64,000 bases of DNA from Seminavis robusta (lineage: Eukaryota; Bacillariophyta; Bacillariophyceae; Naviculales; Naviculaceae), in contig CAICTM010000014.1 in the NCBI GenBank assembly GCA_903772945.1, positions 124,001 to 188,000 on the forward strand, in the 5' to 3' direction. Both the position numbers and the translations under genes were made by a program. The notes under the pieces are model-generated. The model was not told the DNA's origin, did no database searches, and worked only from the letters and a program-made list of their open reading frames with translations. Of this stretch, positions 11,701 to 23,320 are shown piece by piece; the stretch's first letter is position 1, and every line of letters begins with the position of its first letter.

Positions 11701-14700
11701 GAGGGCACCAGTGGAGGCCTCATCAACAGCCATGACTTGGCCACAGCCTTCACTGAGGCCTTCAACTCCCTTCCATTACCAGAAGGTTCACCTTCCATCA
11801 TTGAAGCCGCTGCTGTTGGTGAGATCCCTTTGGAGAGCGGCATTGCTGTTGAATTCACAGTCAGCTCTAACCCATCAGGAATCAGTGAACAAGTTCTGGA
11901 TTCAAGCAATTTGGCCCAAATCATTCAGTCAATTTCCGATTCATTGAGTGGCGGTGGGGCCCAGGCGGTGGAGGTTCTTACTACACTTGATGGAGTGGTC
12001 GTGCCTGAGACCTTCTATGTGACCTTTGATGGCACCAGCGGTGGCTTGGTCGACAGTCATGACCTGGGTACAATTTTCACTGAGGCCGTTAACTCCCTTC
12101 CCTTGCAAGCAGGTTCTCCTCAGGTTGTTGGGGCCATTGCTGTTGGTGAGATCCCCTTGGAGAGTGGCATTGCAGTAGAGTTTTCAGTCAGCTCAAATCC
12201 TTCAGGAATCAGTGAACAAGTTCTGGATGCAAGCCATTTGGCGGAGATCATTCAGTCTATTACCGATTCCCTTAGTGGCAGTGGGGCACAGGCAGTGGAT
12301 GTACTCTCTACACTGGACAATATTGTTGTGGATGACACATTTTATGTGACCTTTGATGGCACAAGCGGTGGCTTGGTCGACAGTCATGACTTGGCCGCAG
12401 CCTTCACTGAGGCCTTCAACTCCCTTCCATTACCAGAAGGTTCACCTTCCATCATTGCAGCCACTGCTGTTGGTGAGATCCCTTTGGAGAGCGGCATTGC
12501 AGTAGAGTTTTCAGTCAGCTCGAGTCCTTCAGGGATCAGTGAACAAGTTCTGGATTCAAGCAATCTGGCCCAAATCATTCAGTCAATTTCCGATTCATTG
12601 AGTGGCGGTGGGGCCCAGGCGGTGGAGGTTCTTACTACACTTGATGGAGTGGTTGTGCCTGAGACCTTCTATGTGACCTTTGATGGCACCAGCGGTGGCT
12701 TGGTCGACAGTCATGACCTGGGTACAATTTTCACTGAGGCCGTTAACTCCCTTCCCTTGCAGCAGGTTCTCCTCAGGTTGTTGGGCCATTGCTGTTGGTG
12801 AGATCCCTTTGGAGAGTGGCATTGCAGTAGATTTTTCAGTCAGCTCAGTCCTTCAGGAATCAGTGAACAAGTTCTGGATCAAGCATATGCGGAGATCATT
12901 CAGTCTATTCCGATTCCCTTAGTGGCAGGGGGCACAGGCAGTGGATGTACTCTCTACACTGACAATATGGTTGTGTGATACCTTCTATGTGACCTTTGAT
13001 GGCACAAGTGGTGGCTTGGTCGACAGTCATGACTGGGACAATTTTCACTGAGGCCTTAACTCCCTTCCTTCCAGAGGTTCACCTTCATTTTGGCCATTGC
13101 TGTTGGTGAGATCCCTTGGAGAGGGCATTGCAGTAGAGTTTTCAGTCAGCTCATCCTTCAGGATCAGTGAACAAGTTCTGGATTCAAGCAATTGGCCCAA
13201 TCATTCAGTCAATTTCCGATTCATTGAGTGGATGGGGCCCAGCGGTGGATGTTCTTACTACACTGATGGAGTGGTTGTGCCTGAGACCTTCTATGTGACC
13301 TTTGATGGCACAAGTGTTGGCTTGGTCGACAGTCATGACCTGGGTACAATTTTCACTGAGGCCGTTAACTCCCTTCCTTGCCAGCAGGTTCTCCTCAGGT
13401 TGTTGGGGCCATTGCTGTTGGTGAGATCCCCTTGGAGAGTGGCATTGCAGTAGAGTTTTCAGTCAGCTCGAGTCCTTCAGGAATCAGTGAACAAGTTCTG
13501 GATGCAAGCATATGGCGGAGATCATTCAGTCTATTACCGATTCCCTTAGTGGCAGGGGGCACAGGCAGTGGATGTATCTTCTACACTTGATGAGTGGTTG
13601 TGTGATGACACTTCTATGTGACCTTTGATGCACAAGTGGTGGCTTGGTCGACAGTCATGACTGGGTACATTTTCACTGAGCCGTTAACTCCCTTCCCTTG
13701 CCAGAGGTTCTCCTCAGGTTGTTGGGCATTGCTGTTGGTGAGATCCCCTTGGAGAGGGCATTGCAGTAGAGTTTTCAGTCAGCTCGAGTCCTTCAGGATC
13801 AGTGAACAAGTTCTGGATTCAGCAATCTGGCCCAGATCATTCAGTCAATTTCCGATTCATTGAGTGGAAGTGGGGCCCAGGCGGTGGATGTTCTTACTAC
13901 ACTTGATGGAGTGGTTGTGCCTGAAACCTTCTATGTGACCTTTGATGGCACCAGCAGTGGCTTGGTCGACAGTCATGACCTGGGTACAATTTTCACTGAG
14001 GCCGTTAACTCCCTTCCTTGCCAGCAGGTTCTCCTCAGGTTGTTGGGGCCATTGCTGTTGGTGAGATCCCTTGGAGAGTGGCATTGCAGTAGATTTTCAG
14101 TCAGCTCGAGTCCTTCAGGATCAGTGAACAAGTTCTGGATTCAAGCAATTTGGCGGAGATCATTCAGTCAATTTCCGATTCCCTTAGTGGCAGTGGGGCA
14201 CAGGCAGTGGATGTACTCTCTACACTGGACAATATTGTTGTGGATGACACATTTTATGTGACCTTTGATGGCACAAGTGGTGGCTTGGTCGACAGTCATG
14301 ACTTGGCGGCAGCCTTCACTGAGGCCTTCAACTCCCTTCCATTACCAGAAGGTTCACCTTCCATCATTGCAGCCACTGCTGTTGGTGAGATTCCTTTGGA
14401 GAGCGGCATTGCTGTTGAATTCACAGTCAGCTCCAACCCATCAGGAATCAGTGAACAAGTTCTGGATTCAAGCAATCTGGCCCAGATCATTCAGTCAATT
14501 TCCGATTCATTGAGTGGAAGTGGGGCCCAGGCAGTGGATGTTCTTACCACACTTGATGGAGTGGTTGTGCCTGAGACCTTCTATGTGACGTTTGATGGCA
14601 CCAGCAGTGGCTTGGTCGACAGTCATGACCTGGGTACAATTTTCACTGAGGCCGTTAACTCCCTTCCCTTGCCAGCAGGTTCTCCTCAGGTTGTTGGGGC

Positions 14701-17700
14701 CATTGCTGTTGGTGAGATCCCCTTGGAGAGTGGCATTGCAGTAGAGTTCTCAGTCAGCTCAAATCCTTCAGGAATCAGTGAACAAGTTCTGGATGCAAGC
14801 AATTTGGGGGAGATCATTCAGTCCATCACCGATTCTCTAAGTGGCAGTGGGGCACAGGCAGTGGATGTTCTCTCTACACTGGACAATATTGTTGTGGATG
14901 ACACCTTCTATGTGACGTTTGATGGCACAGGTGGCGGCTTGGTGGACAGCCATGACCTGGGTACAATCTTTACTGAAGCCTTCAGTTCACTTCCATTGCC
15001 AGCAGGTTCTCCTGCAATTGTTGAAGTCATTGCTGTTGATGAGATTGCTTTGGGCAGTGGTAGCATCGCTGTGGAGTTTGCAGTAAGCTCAAGCCCTGCA
15101 GGTATCAGTGAGCAAGTTCTTGACGCATCAAATTTGGTCCAGATCATTCAGTCCATCTCGGATTCATTGAGTGGAAGCGGGGTCCAGGCATTGGATGTTC
15201 TCTCTACGCTGGACAATGTGGTTGTGGATGACACCTTCTATGTAACATTTGATGGTGTGGGTGGTGGCCTGGTCAACAGTCATGACCTGGGTACAATCTT
15301 CACCGATGCCTTCAATTCCCTATCTTTGCCGGAGGGTTCGCCAACTATTATTGAAACCACCACAGTTGGTGTGATCCCGTTGGGAAGTGGAAGTATCGCT
15401 GTTGAGTTTTCAGTTAGCTCGACACCTTCAAGTATCTCTGATCAAATTCTTGAGGAGACAAATTTGGACCAAGTCCTTCAATCAATCTCGGATTCATTGA
15501 ACGGAAATGGGGCCCAGGCAGTGGATGTTCTTACTACACTTGATGGTGTGGTTGAGAATGACACCTTGTATGTGACATTTGATGGCACCAATGGCGGTCT
15601 GGTTGACAGCCATGATCTGGCCACAATCTTGACCCAGGCCATTGATTCCCTCCCTTTGCCAGCAGGTTCTCCTGGCATTGTTGGAGTTATTGCTGTTAAT
15701 GAAATCCCTTTGGAGAGTGGCATTGCAGTTGAGTTTTCCGTGAGCTCAAGTACCTCAGGCATCAGTGAACAAGTGCTGGATGCGACCAACATGGCTCAAA
15801 TCATTCAGTTTTTATCTGATGCATTGAGTGGAAGTGGAGCTCAGGCTGTGGACGTCCTCTCTACGCTGGACAATATCATTGTTGATGACACTTTCTATGT
15901 CACTTTTGATGGCACTGATGGTGGCTTGGTGGACACACATGATCTTGGTACTATCCTGACTGATGCCTTCAACTCACTTCCTTTGCCAGCAGGTTCTCCT
16001 GCAATTGTACAGGCCACTGCTGTTAGTGAGATTCCTTTGGCAAGTGGCATTGCTGTTGAGTTCTCTGTCAGCTCAAGCCCATCGGGTATCAGTGAGCAAC
16101 TTCTTGACGAAAGCAACCTCGCCCAGGTCATTCAGTCCATATCTGGAGAATTGAGTGGCAGTGGGGCCCAGGCAGTGGAAGTCCTGGCATGGATACAATG
16201 TAAAGTTACAGGATTTATGCTTGTGGATGCTGATGCTGGAGGTGATATCAGAGAGCTACAAGACGGTGATACAATTGACCTCAATGATGTATATGGGCAG
16301 CAGGGTTCAAGGAGACTGCAGGCTAATCCGACAAACTTGAATGTGCGAGCACTTTCAGATCCAGTTACTTTGGACAGTGTAACTTTCTACGAGAATGGAG
16401 TGATGGCTCGTACAGAATCAGTCTACCCTTATTCGCTGGCAAGTCACGATGGCTCTGGTAACTACCAAGGAAGCCAAACTCTGGTCACTGCCACAGATAC
16501 TCTTGTTCTCCGGGCAGAGCCAACACTCAATGGTCAACAAGGGATTCCGTTGCAACTTACAATAAGTATTGTCTCCGCCAACGCACCCACGAAGGCACCA
16601 ACCAAGGCGCCTACGGACATCCCGACTCCTTTACCCACTGTAACGCCTGGTTCCCCCAGTGTAGCCCACAGAACCCCCAACAGAACCTCCAACTGATGGA
16701 CCTACGGTGACTCCTGGTTCCCCCAGTGTTAGTCCCACAGAACCTCCCACCAACCCTCCAACGATGGGCCTACAGACCCGCGGACTCCTTTAACCCACTG
16801 TGGCTCCTGGTTCCCCCAGTGTCAGCCCCACAGTACCCCAACAGAACCTCCAACTGATGGCCTACGGTGACTCTGGTTCCCCCAGTGTTAGTCCCACAGA
16901 ACCTCCCACCAACCCTCCAACGGATGGGCCTACAGATGCCGCGGCTCCTTTACCCACTGTCACTCCTGGTTCCCCGAGTGTTAGCCCCACAGAACCCCAA
17001 CAGAATCTCCACCAACCCTCCAACGGATGGGCCCACAGACGCCCCGACTCCTATACCCACTGTCACTCCTGGTTCCCCCAGTGTTAGTCCCACAGCTCCA
17101 GCACCAACGAAGGCTCCCACACAAGCACCTACTATGGCAGGAGCACCCACGAAATTGCCTACAAAAGCACCAACTGTGCTACGAAGACCACCAAGGCACC
17201 GACAAGCACCACAACAGCACCAAACAAGGCACCATCAAAGCACCAACCATGCTCCAGCTCCAACTAATCCTCCAACGAAAGATCCGACACAAACACCGAT
17301 TATGCCGGGAGCACCACAAAAGCACCTCAAAGGCACCTACAAAAGCACCCACGAAGGCACCACCAAGGCACCGACTAAAGCACCAACCAAGCACCGACAA
17401 GGCACCCACACAGCACCAAACAAGGCACCCAAAACTCACCACAAAAGCACCAAACAAGGCACCACAACAGCACCAAACAAGGTGCCCACAAAATCACCAA
17501 CCAAGCACCTACAAGACGCCAACTAAATCGCCCACCAAGGCACGAAAGCACCCACCAAGGCACCAAGTAAAGCACCCACAAAGGCACCAATAAAGCACCC
17601 ACAAAGACCAACCAAGGCACGATAAAGCGCCCAACAAAGGCACCAACCAAGGCACCTACAAAACACCTACAAAAGCACCCACAAAGGCACCAACAGCACC

Positions 17701-20022
17701 ACTAAAGCACCGACTAAATCACCTACAAAGGCACCGACAAACACCTACAAGCACCGACTAAAGACCAACCAAAGCACCTACGAAAGCGCCCACGAAAGCA
17801 CCACAAAAGCGCCACCAAGGCACCAACAAGGCACCGACTAAAGCGCCTACGAAAGCACCTACAAAGGCGCCTACGAAAGCACCGACTAAAGCACCACAAA
17901 GCACACAAAGCACCACCAAGGCACCTACAAAAGCACCAACCAAGGCACCTACGAAAGCGCCCACCAAGGCACCCACTAAAGCGCCTACAAAGGCACCGAC
18001 TAAAGCACCAACCAAAGCACCTACAAAGGCCCACGAAAGCACCGACAAAAGCGCCAACCAAGGCACCACCAAGGCGCCTACTAAAGCGCCTACGAAAGCA
18101 CCTACAAAGGCGCCTACGAAAGCACCGACTAAAGCACCTACGAAAGCACCAACCAAGGCACCAACTAAGGCACCTACGAGAGCACCAACCAAGGCACCAC
18201 GAAAGCACCCACTAAAGCACCTACAAAGGCACCGACTAAAGCCAACCAGGCACCAACCAAGCGCCAACCAAGCACCAACCAAGGCACCAACCAAGGCACC
18301 CACTAAAGCACCAACAAAAGCACCCACCAAGGCACCAACTAAAGCGCCCACAAAGGCACCAACTAAAGCACCAACTAAAGCACCCACTAGAGCACCCACC
18401 AGGGCACCCACAAAAGCTCCGACCCCTCAACCAACCGATCCTCCAACTCCTTCACCAACCGATCCTCCAACTCCTTCACCAACGGAACCTCCGACTCCTT
18501 CACCAACCGATCCTCCAACTGCAGCCCCTGTGACTGGAACCACATTTTTATCCCGGCCTTCACTGGATTTTGCTATTTCCGCTGGGTGTCTTCCAACAAT
18601 GACGGAACTACAATCCCAAACTTACTTTGGACCCACACACCCTGACGGTGAGTATTTGCATTATTTGTTTGGCCCGAACCACGATGATGAAGACTGACCA
18701 GATTCTGTTTCAATTCAGGCCCTATTGGTTCTTGGGATGTCTCCCAAATCACAGACTTCAACTCGGTAAGCACACCTTTTTTCGCACAACAGGGATAGAA
18801 CTTCAACCTGCACATCTGCATGCTCTCACACTTTGATCTGCTTGTGATGTAGCTTTTTGATGCTTGCGATCCATTTAATTCAAATGTTAACGATTGGACG
18901 ACGGGACAAGTAGTAGACATGGCTGGTACGATGTCTTTGCTGTGTTGCTTGTGATCATGGGCTTTTGCAGGTTTGCCTCATGCGCTTCGTTGCACTGCCC
19001 CCTTTGTCGATGTCCTTGGAGTAGCGGCCTTCCAGAGTAAGTGGGTGAAGGTCCTTACCAAAAATATTGCGCTGCAAGAATTCTCATACTGTGCATTGCC
19101 CTCTTGTTGTAGACTGTCATGTATACAATCAACCGCTCGACAAGTGGGATACTTCGTCTAACGTCAAACTTGAATGGATGTTCCATTGGAACGAAAAATT
19201 CAATCAAGGTATGCCGAAGTGCTTTTCTGTCATTCAGATTTTCGACCATTGCTTCGTCACTGACCAGCTTGGCTACATTTTTCTTTTCTGCTTTCACAAT
19301 CTAGACTTGACAACTTTCAATACCGCGAAGGTAAGTCCCTGAATGATTTGATGCTGCTGATAGCCTGCTGCAAACACAGACATGACTCACACCACTCCGT
19401 TTGTTTCCCGTACAGGTGAAGAACTTTGTGGGCGCGTTTGCGCATGCACGTGCGTTCGCCGGAGGTAAATATTATCCTGATGCTTGAGCCTTGATCTTCA
19501 TGGCGACGGAGACTTTGTCCTAACACGGTTATTGTCTTTTGTATCGACAGACATCACTACTTGGAACGTCGCCGCAGGGTGGTGGTTTGACCAAATGTTT
19601 GATGACAACTTAGTTTTCAATCAGGTATGCGATTCGAGTCTTGATGGTCCGTGTGGCTGTTGATTGCTGCCGTAGCTGACCATTCTTTCCTATCTGGACT
19701 TCCCCCCTTTTCGCAGGATGTTTCGAGCTGGACCTTGACGAAAGCGGACACGCTTCGTGATATGTTCAACACAGCAGTTAAATACAACAAGGTATGCTGG
19801 TCTTTTGACCACGACCACCACATGCTTGCACAGACTTTGTTGCCACTATGCTCACACTTCCCACCTGATGTCGGTGTTTTTCAGAACTTGTGCGGCTGGG
19901 GAGGTTCTTTTACGCAAAGCGCTCCAGACTTTAGCAATATCTTTTCGAATACACTGTGTCCCAATCAAGGTACTCCGAGTATCTCGAGTAATCCGAATGG
20001 ACCATTCTGTCACACCTGCTAG
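8776..20022 (+). CDS. Giant surface protein with tandem modules, PT stalk and BspA-like repeats
   Basis: The start is ACCACC-ATG. Residues 1-260 are acidic, with EPEIDTG repeats, and probably cytosolic. One TM follows at about 268-290 (AVTAALAAGIAITAAVV), then an extracellular Cys-containing region, NNQAPSAT repeats (about 515-600) and a PTEEPTPNPT linker. Next come one divergent and 14 tandem modules of 109 residues (TFYVTFDGTSGGLVDSHDL...AVEF.VSS), a beta-sandwich-like segment (FMLVDADAGGDIRELQDGDT) and a long PTKAPTKAPT stalk. The end is BspA/DUF285-like and spread over short exons: 8776-18647, 18719-18765, 18853-18925, 18971-19036, 19113-19208, 19305-19330, 19416-19464, 19551-19624, 19717-19791 and 19885-20022 (TAG). 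All nine introns are GT-AG and joins keep frame (FNQ|DLTTFNTAK, FAG|DITTWN). The frame is broken by many indels at about 12,760-14,140 and 16,680-18,360. A role in adhesion or cell-wall attachment is inferred. Two adjacent genes are a weaker alternative. Confidence 0.7.
11683..16216 (+). repeat. Tandem array of 327 bp coding repeats
   Basis: The equivalent codon of TFYVTFDG starts at 11,683; 12,010; 12,337; 12,664; 12,980; 13,286; 13,610; 13,926; 14,249; 14,576; 14,903; 15,233; 15,563 and 15,890. Spacing is exactly 327 or 330 bp outside 12,664-14,249. Inside that span it falls to 306-324 bp through scattered 1-2 base deletions. Edge copies are more diverged than the nearly identical central ones. 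Confidence 0.9.
16590..18540 (+). repeat. PT-repeat minisatellite (coding)
   Basis: Degenerate CACCAACCAAGG/GCACCTACGAAA units encode (A/P)PTKAPTK in frame. Two larger units (PLPTVTPGSPSVSPTEPP) occur at 16,620-17,090. Reading frame changes often between 16,680 and 18,360 through single-base losses, and recovers at 18,370-18,540 (APTRAPTKAPTPQPTDPP). It encodes the extended stalk of the giant surface protein. Confidence 0.8.
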
Positions 20023-20585
20023 TAATTCTACTTTGGGAACACACACACACACACACATGATCGCGAGAGGCGCTGCTGCGCCATGTTCATTGCCCTTGAG
20101 CGTTCTGCACAAACACTGTACTTTCTGGGAAGCGCTCAAGGCGTTCCGGTCCTCAACTTCCCCACTAATAGACAAGACGATATACCATAGCATTACTTTA
20201 GAATCGTTGTCCATGTATGTTTGAAAGCCACTGGCCTGTCTGATTGATTCCCCAATAGATCCCGACTCATGGTGTCGTTGCTGTGGAGAAAGTCACCAGC
20301 TTCTTAGCTTCTTTCTGTCCGGGCGACAGGAATACCCCGGCGCGTCCACACCAGAACAAGAAGCGGCAATTAGTTGGGCGGATCCAGCCACAAGCCCCGC
20401 GCGAGCGAAGGCACCGTTACAGATAGATCTCCACTGCCTGCAAAATATAAGCATGGATATAGTGTGTTCTAAGAAGTAGCTAGACTAGTTTTACAAGGGA
20501 GCTGTTTTGTATGATTTGAGTTGTTTTTTGCGGATGATGAAGGAAGAGGGAGGTGTGCCATGCGCTGTTGTAGCAGTTTTAGGTT
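20023..20585. other. Intergenic between convergent genes
   Basis: The 3' flank of the giant gene and of the minus-strand gene at 20,586. It contains a (CA)n run at about 20,040-20,056. Nothing else is supported. Confidence 0.5.
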
Positions 20586-21173
20586 TTACGCAGTCCTTGC
20601 ACCCACATTGGCTTGTTTTGCATCCGTGGTCTTGTTACTACTGGCATTGCTGGAGGAAGACGCAGTCAGTAGCTTAGTGGGATACGATACTGTCTTTTTG
20701 GCGGCATTCTGGACGACGTTGAGGAATCCATCCCACTTGTGCGTTTTGAGAGACGATGCTCGATCTTTCTTGATTTGGTCGATTAAAAGCAACGTCTTTT
20801 CAATGTCGGACAGTTTGACGCCATTGTTCAATAGGTATCGGTGTCGCTCATCGCTGCTGGTGAGCATCTTTCGCTTGGTTCGTCGGGGATTGCGCGTGAA
20901 CTCGTAATAGTCAATCAACATGGAGGACTGTGCCACGGGTTTCCAGTCCAGAGTGAGAGGAGCACCGGTAGTGCAAGCCGGGTTGTCCCCCAGGATTTGA
21001 GGGAATTCGTAAACCTCCATGGTGTCAAAGCCAACCGCGCACTGGCGGATGTGGAGTGACCGTGTGTCGTCCGTCTTCTTCATGCAACTCACAACACCAC
21101 GGAGGTCGCCGCTGCTGCGGGATCGCTGCTTCATTGTGGATGGCTTGGTAGATGTAGATGTAGATGTTGTCAT
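20586..21173 (-). CDS. Conserved-looking hypothetical protein
   Basis: A single-exon frame of 195 residues. After a Thr/Ser-rich N-terminus there is SLHIRQCAVGFDTMEVYEFP, then QILGDNPACTTGAPLTLDW, a basic YEFTRNPRRTKRKM segment, DERHRYLLNNGVKLSDIEK, and a Lys/Ser-rich tail. The motif V.V.E.P.ILGDNP....G.P...DW followed by Y...R.PRR resembles a small family I recall from diatom genomes, without assigned function. No signal peptide or TM segment is seen. It is convergent with the giant gene. Confidence rests on the long clean frame and motif structure rather than a known domain. Confidence 0.65.
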   Translation of the reverse strand: MTTSTSTSTKPSTMKQRSRSSGDLRGVVSCMKKTDDTRSLHIRQCAVGFDTMEVYEFPQILGDNPACTTGAPLTLDWKPVAQSSMLIDYYEFTRNPRRTKRKMLTSSDERHRYLLNNGVKLSDIEKTLLLIDQIKKDRASSLKTHKWDGFLNVVQNAAKKTVSYPTKLLTASSSSNASSNKTTDAKQANVGARTA

Positions 21174-21743
21174 TGTGGATGTTTGCGTGATGTGTGAACT
21201 TTTACGAGTGTTTCTTTAGTTTTGAGGAAGTCTGGTTGATGTTCGCAGAAGAGCAATTTGTGAGAGAAGATCAAGCGAAGGAATGATTGATTGATCGGCT
21301 CCCAAAGAGGTTTTGGAACTTGATTGCTTTGTGCGGGGAGGATCCGATTGGCCAGCCAGTGGCGGTTCGGTATTGGCTGTTGGTTTGACCATCTTCAAGC
21401 TCAACATGCCACAACAGCCTCTTGATCACACAATGTCATCATACATCGTCAAAGGAACAACATGAGGAGGGCAGAGGGCAGAGGGCAGAGGGAACTTGCG
21501 TTGAATACTTACTTGTTGAATGCAGCTTCACCTCCCGTGCTCTGATGGCCAAGGGTGGAAACTTTCCCAGCATCTCATCGTGAACAAAAGACTCTCAAAG
21601 AAAGACCGCATGATGAACAAAAGAAGAACCCCAGAGCCAACCACTATGACAGTGAGACTTAATATAGTAGTACCCAGTCACTTTTCTCTTTCGTTCTCTC
21701 ATAATTAATAGCAGTACAGTCGTACTATTCGGGTTTCTGATTC

Positions 21744-23320
21744 AGAGCCCCTGAAACGCACGCGGTTGTATTATAACATTTTCACTATGTATTCTACAGA
21801 TCATACGTATTACAAATATAACATTTTTAATATGTATTAGACAAGTCATACGTACAACACAGATAACACAAGTGGAACAATATTATACGTATTACATGTA
21901 TTATGTGTTGTACGTGTTTTACGTATAATACATAGTGACGAAATTTTTGCTAAGTTTTTTTGCCAGGTGTTTTGCCAGGTGTTTGGGAGGCAGAGAGGAA
22001 GATGCACTGTTGCAGGCCATAATACCTGACAGCTTATCAAGTAAAATGGACTCTTACCTATCTGAACTCTCCCATGTTGCTAGATACAATATCAATGATG
22101 AAGAATGAACTCCTGCTTCAATCATTGTGAATGTAGCAACCTCACTAACTGATGATACACCAAAGGAGATAAACATCATGGATACTCTGGGGTTCGATAA
22201 TTATCGAATGGAGAAATCGACGGTGTACTGGCTACCTTCGATGTATCAATCTTGTGATTCAGCGCATATTAAAGAAGTTTTGATGCCATACTTTGTACTT
22301 TCTTGCAAGACTGCTGGATTCCGTATCAAAAACAAGGGATTCGATAAGAGGCGGAATCACATTACCATATGTTGTCCAAGGAGTCGTTTTTACAAACAAA
22401 GGTCCCAAAAGGAGAGCAACAAAACCACCCAGACTCAGCTTCCTGTTGAGGGGGAGGGTGTCAAATGTCCATTCTCTTTCAATGTTCTATATAGCCAGGA
22501 ACACAGACGATGGTATCTACCCAAGTTCCAGACAGGCAACAAGCTTCATCGTGGCCATGTACAACTGGAAGAGGCACAAGTGAAAGTGTTAAGTACTCAT
22601 CTTGGCACAGAAGCCATTACACTAGCGGAACAATGCCTAAAGAACCTATAACACGTGTTACACGCTAGATACGTATAACACGGGTGATACATATAATACA
22701 CGTTACATGCATAATACGTGTTACACCATAACACGTGTTATACCATAACATGTGTTACACCCGTAACACGCGTAATACGTGTTGCGCGCTGAGGTACTTA
22801 CATGGGTTCAGTACTGGTCCCTACAGAAAGTGGTTGACAATGGTAGAATTCAAGGCCAGGTCTTCCACAGGCTTTGTCAGTGAGCCTTCAGAAGTATATG
22901 AATGCAAAGAGAATGGTCCTGAAGGCTGTACAGGGCCTGAGGAAGAGAGTTGAGGCAGAAAAATGGAGAATGAGTTGAATGAAGAGAAATCATTCTATCG
23001 TTCCACAGGAACAGTCATCTTGGCTTCAACAAAGCCATACCACATTGCCTACTTACCCACAATGATGGTGCTATCTTCAAATAACAAGAGAAACCTTTGT
23101 ATCCTTCAAACAAACAAGAGAAGAGAGGTTGTTGTCATGGTGGTTCTTTGTGGTGGAGAAGTTGGAGTTGAAGTCAAGTCATTAAATTTTTGCGAAACTC
23201 GAACAGTCACGGTGGCTGGCTGGCGCCTTGTTATACGTGTTATACGTATTCCACATGTAAGACGTGTTACACCTGTTATACGAGTTATACGTGTAACATC
23301 GCGTGCGTTTCAGGGTCTCT
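21744..23320 (+). mobile_element. TIR element with MULE/FAR1-like ORF
   Basis: Terminal inverted repeats of 21 bp match at 20 positions: 21,744-21,764 and 23,300-23,320, sharing CCCTGAAACGCACGCG. Subterminal regions (21,770-21,930; 22,650-22,800; 23,220-23,300) are packed with ACACGTATAACACGTGTTA-type palindromic units. An ORF with FAR1/MULE-like zinc-binding residues lies inside. No target duplication was found by eye. There is no room for a full transposase, so it is probably a non-autonomous or internally deleted Mutator-like element. Confidence 0.65.
22127..22651 (+). pseudogene. FAR1/MULE-type DNA-binding domain ORF
   Basis: A frame of 174 residues. Residues about 55-150 contain ITICCPRSRF, KCPFSFNVLYS, RWYLPKFQTGN and HRGH. 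The paired Cys and the H.GH end fit the WRKY/GCM1-like zinc fold at the N-terminus of FAR1 and MULE transposases, which in those families contacts the element ends. The DDE catalytic part expected downstream is absent. ORFs at 22,735-22,953 and 22,963-23,361 look like noise or relics. Because it lies inside a TIR element, it is read as a transposon-encoded fragment. A short stand-alone DNA-binding protein cannot be excluded. Confidence 0.5.

Noticed and set aside
17723-18411. Long minus-strand ORFs reading VGALVGALVGA or RCFRRRFSR
   Set aside because: They are the antisense of the PT minisatellite and arise from its simple unit.
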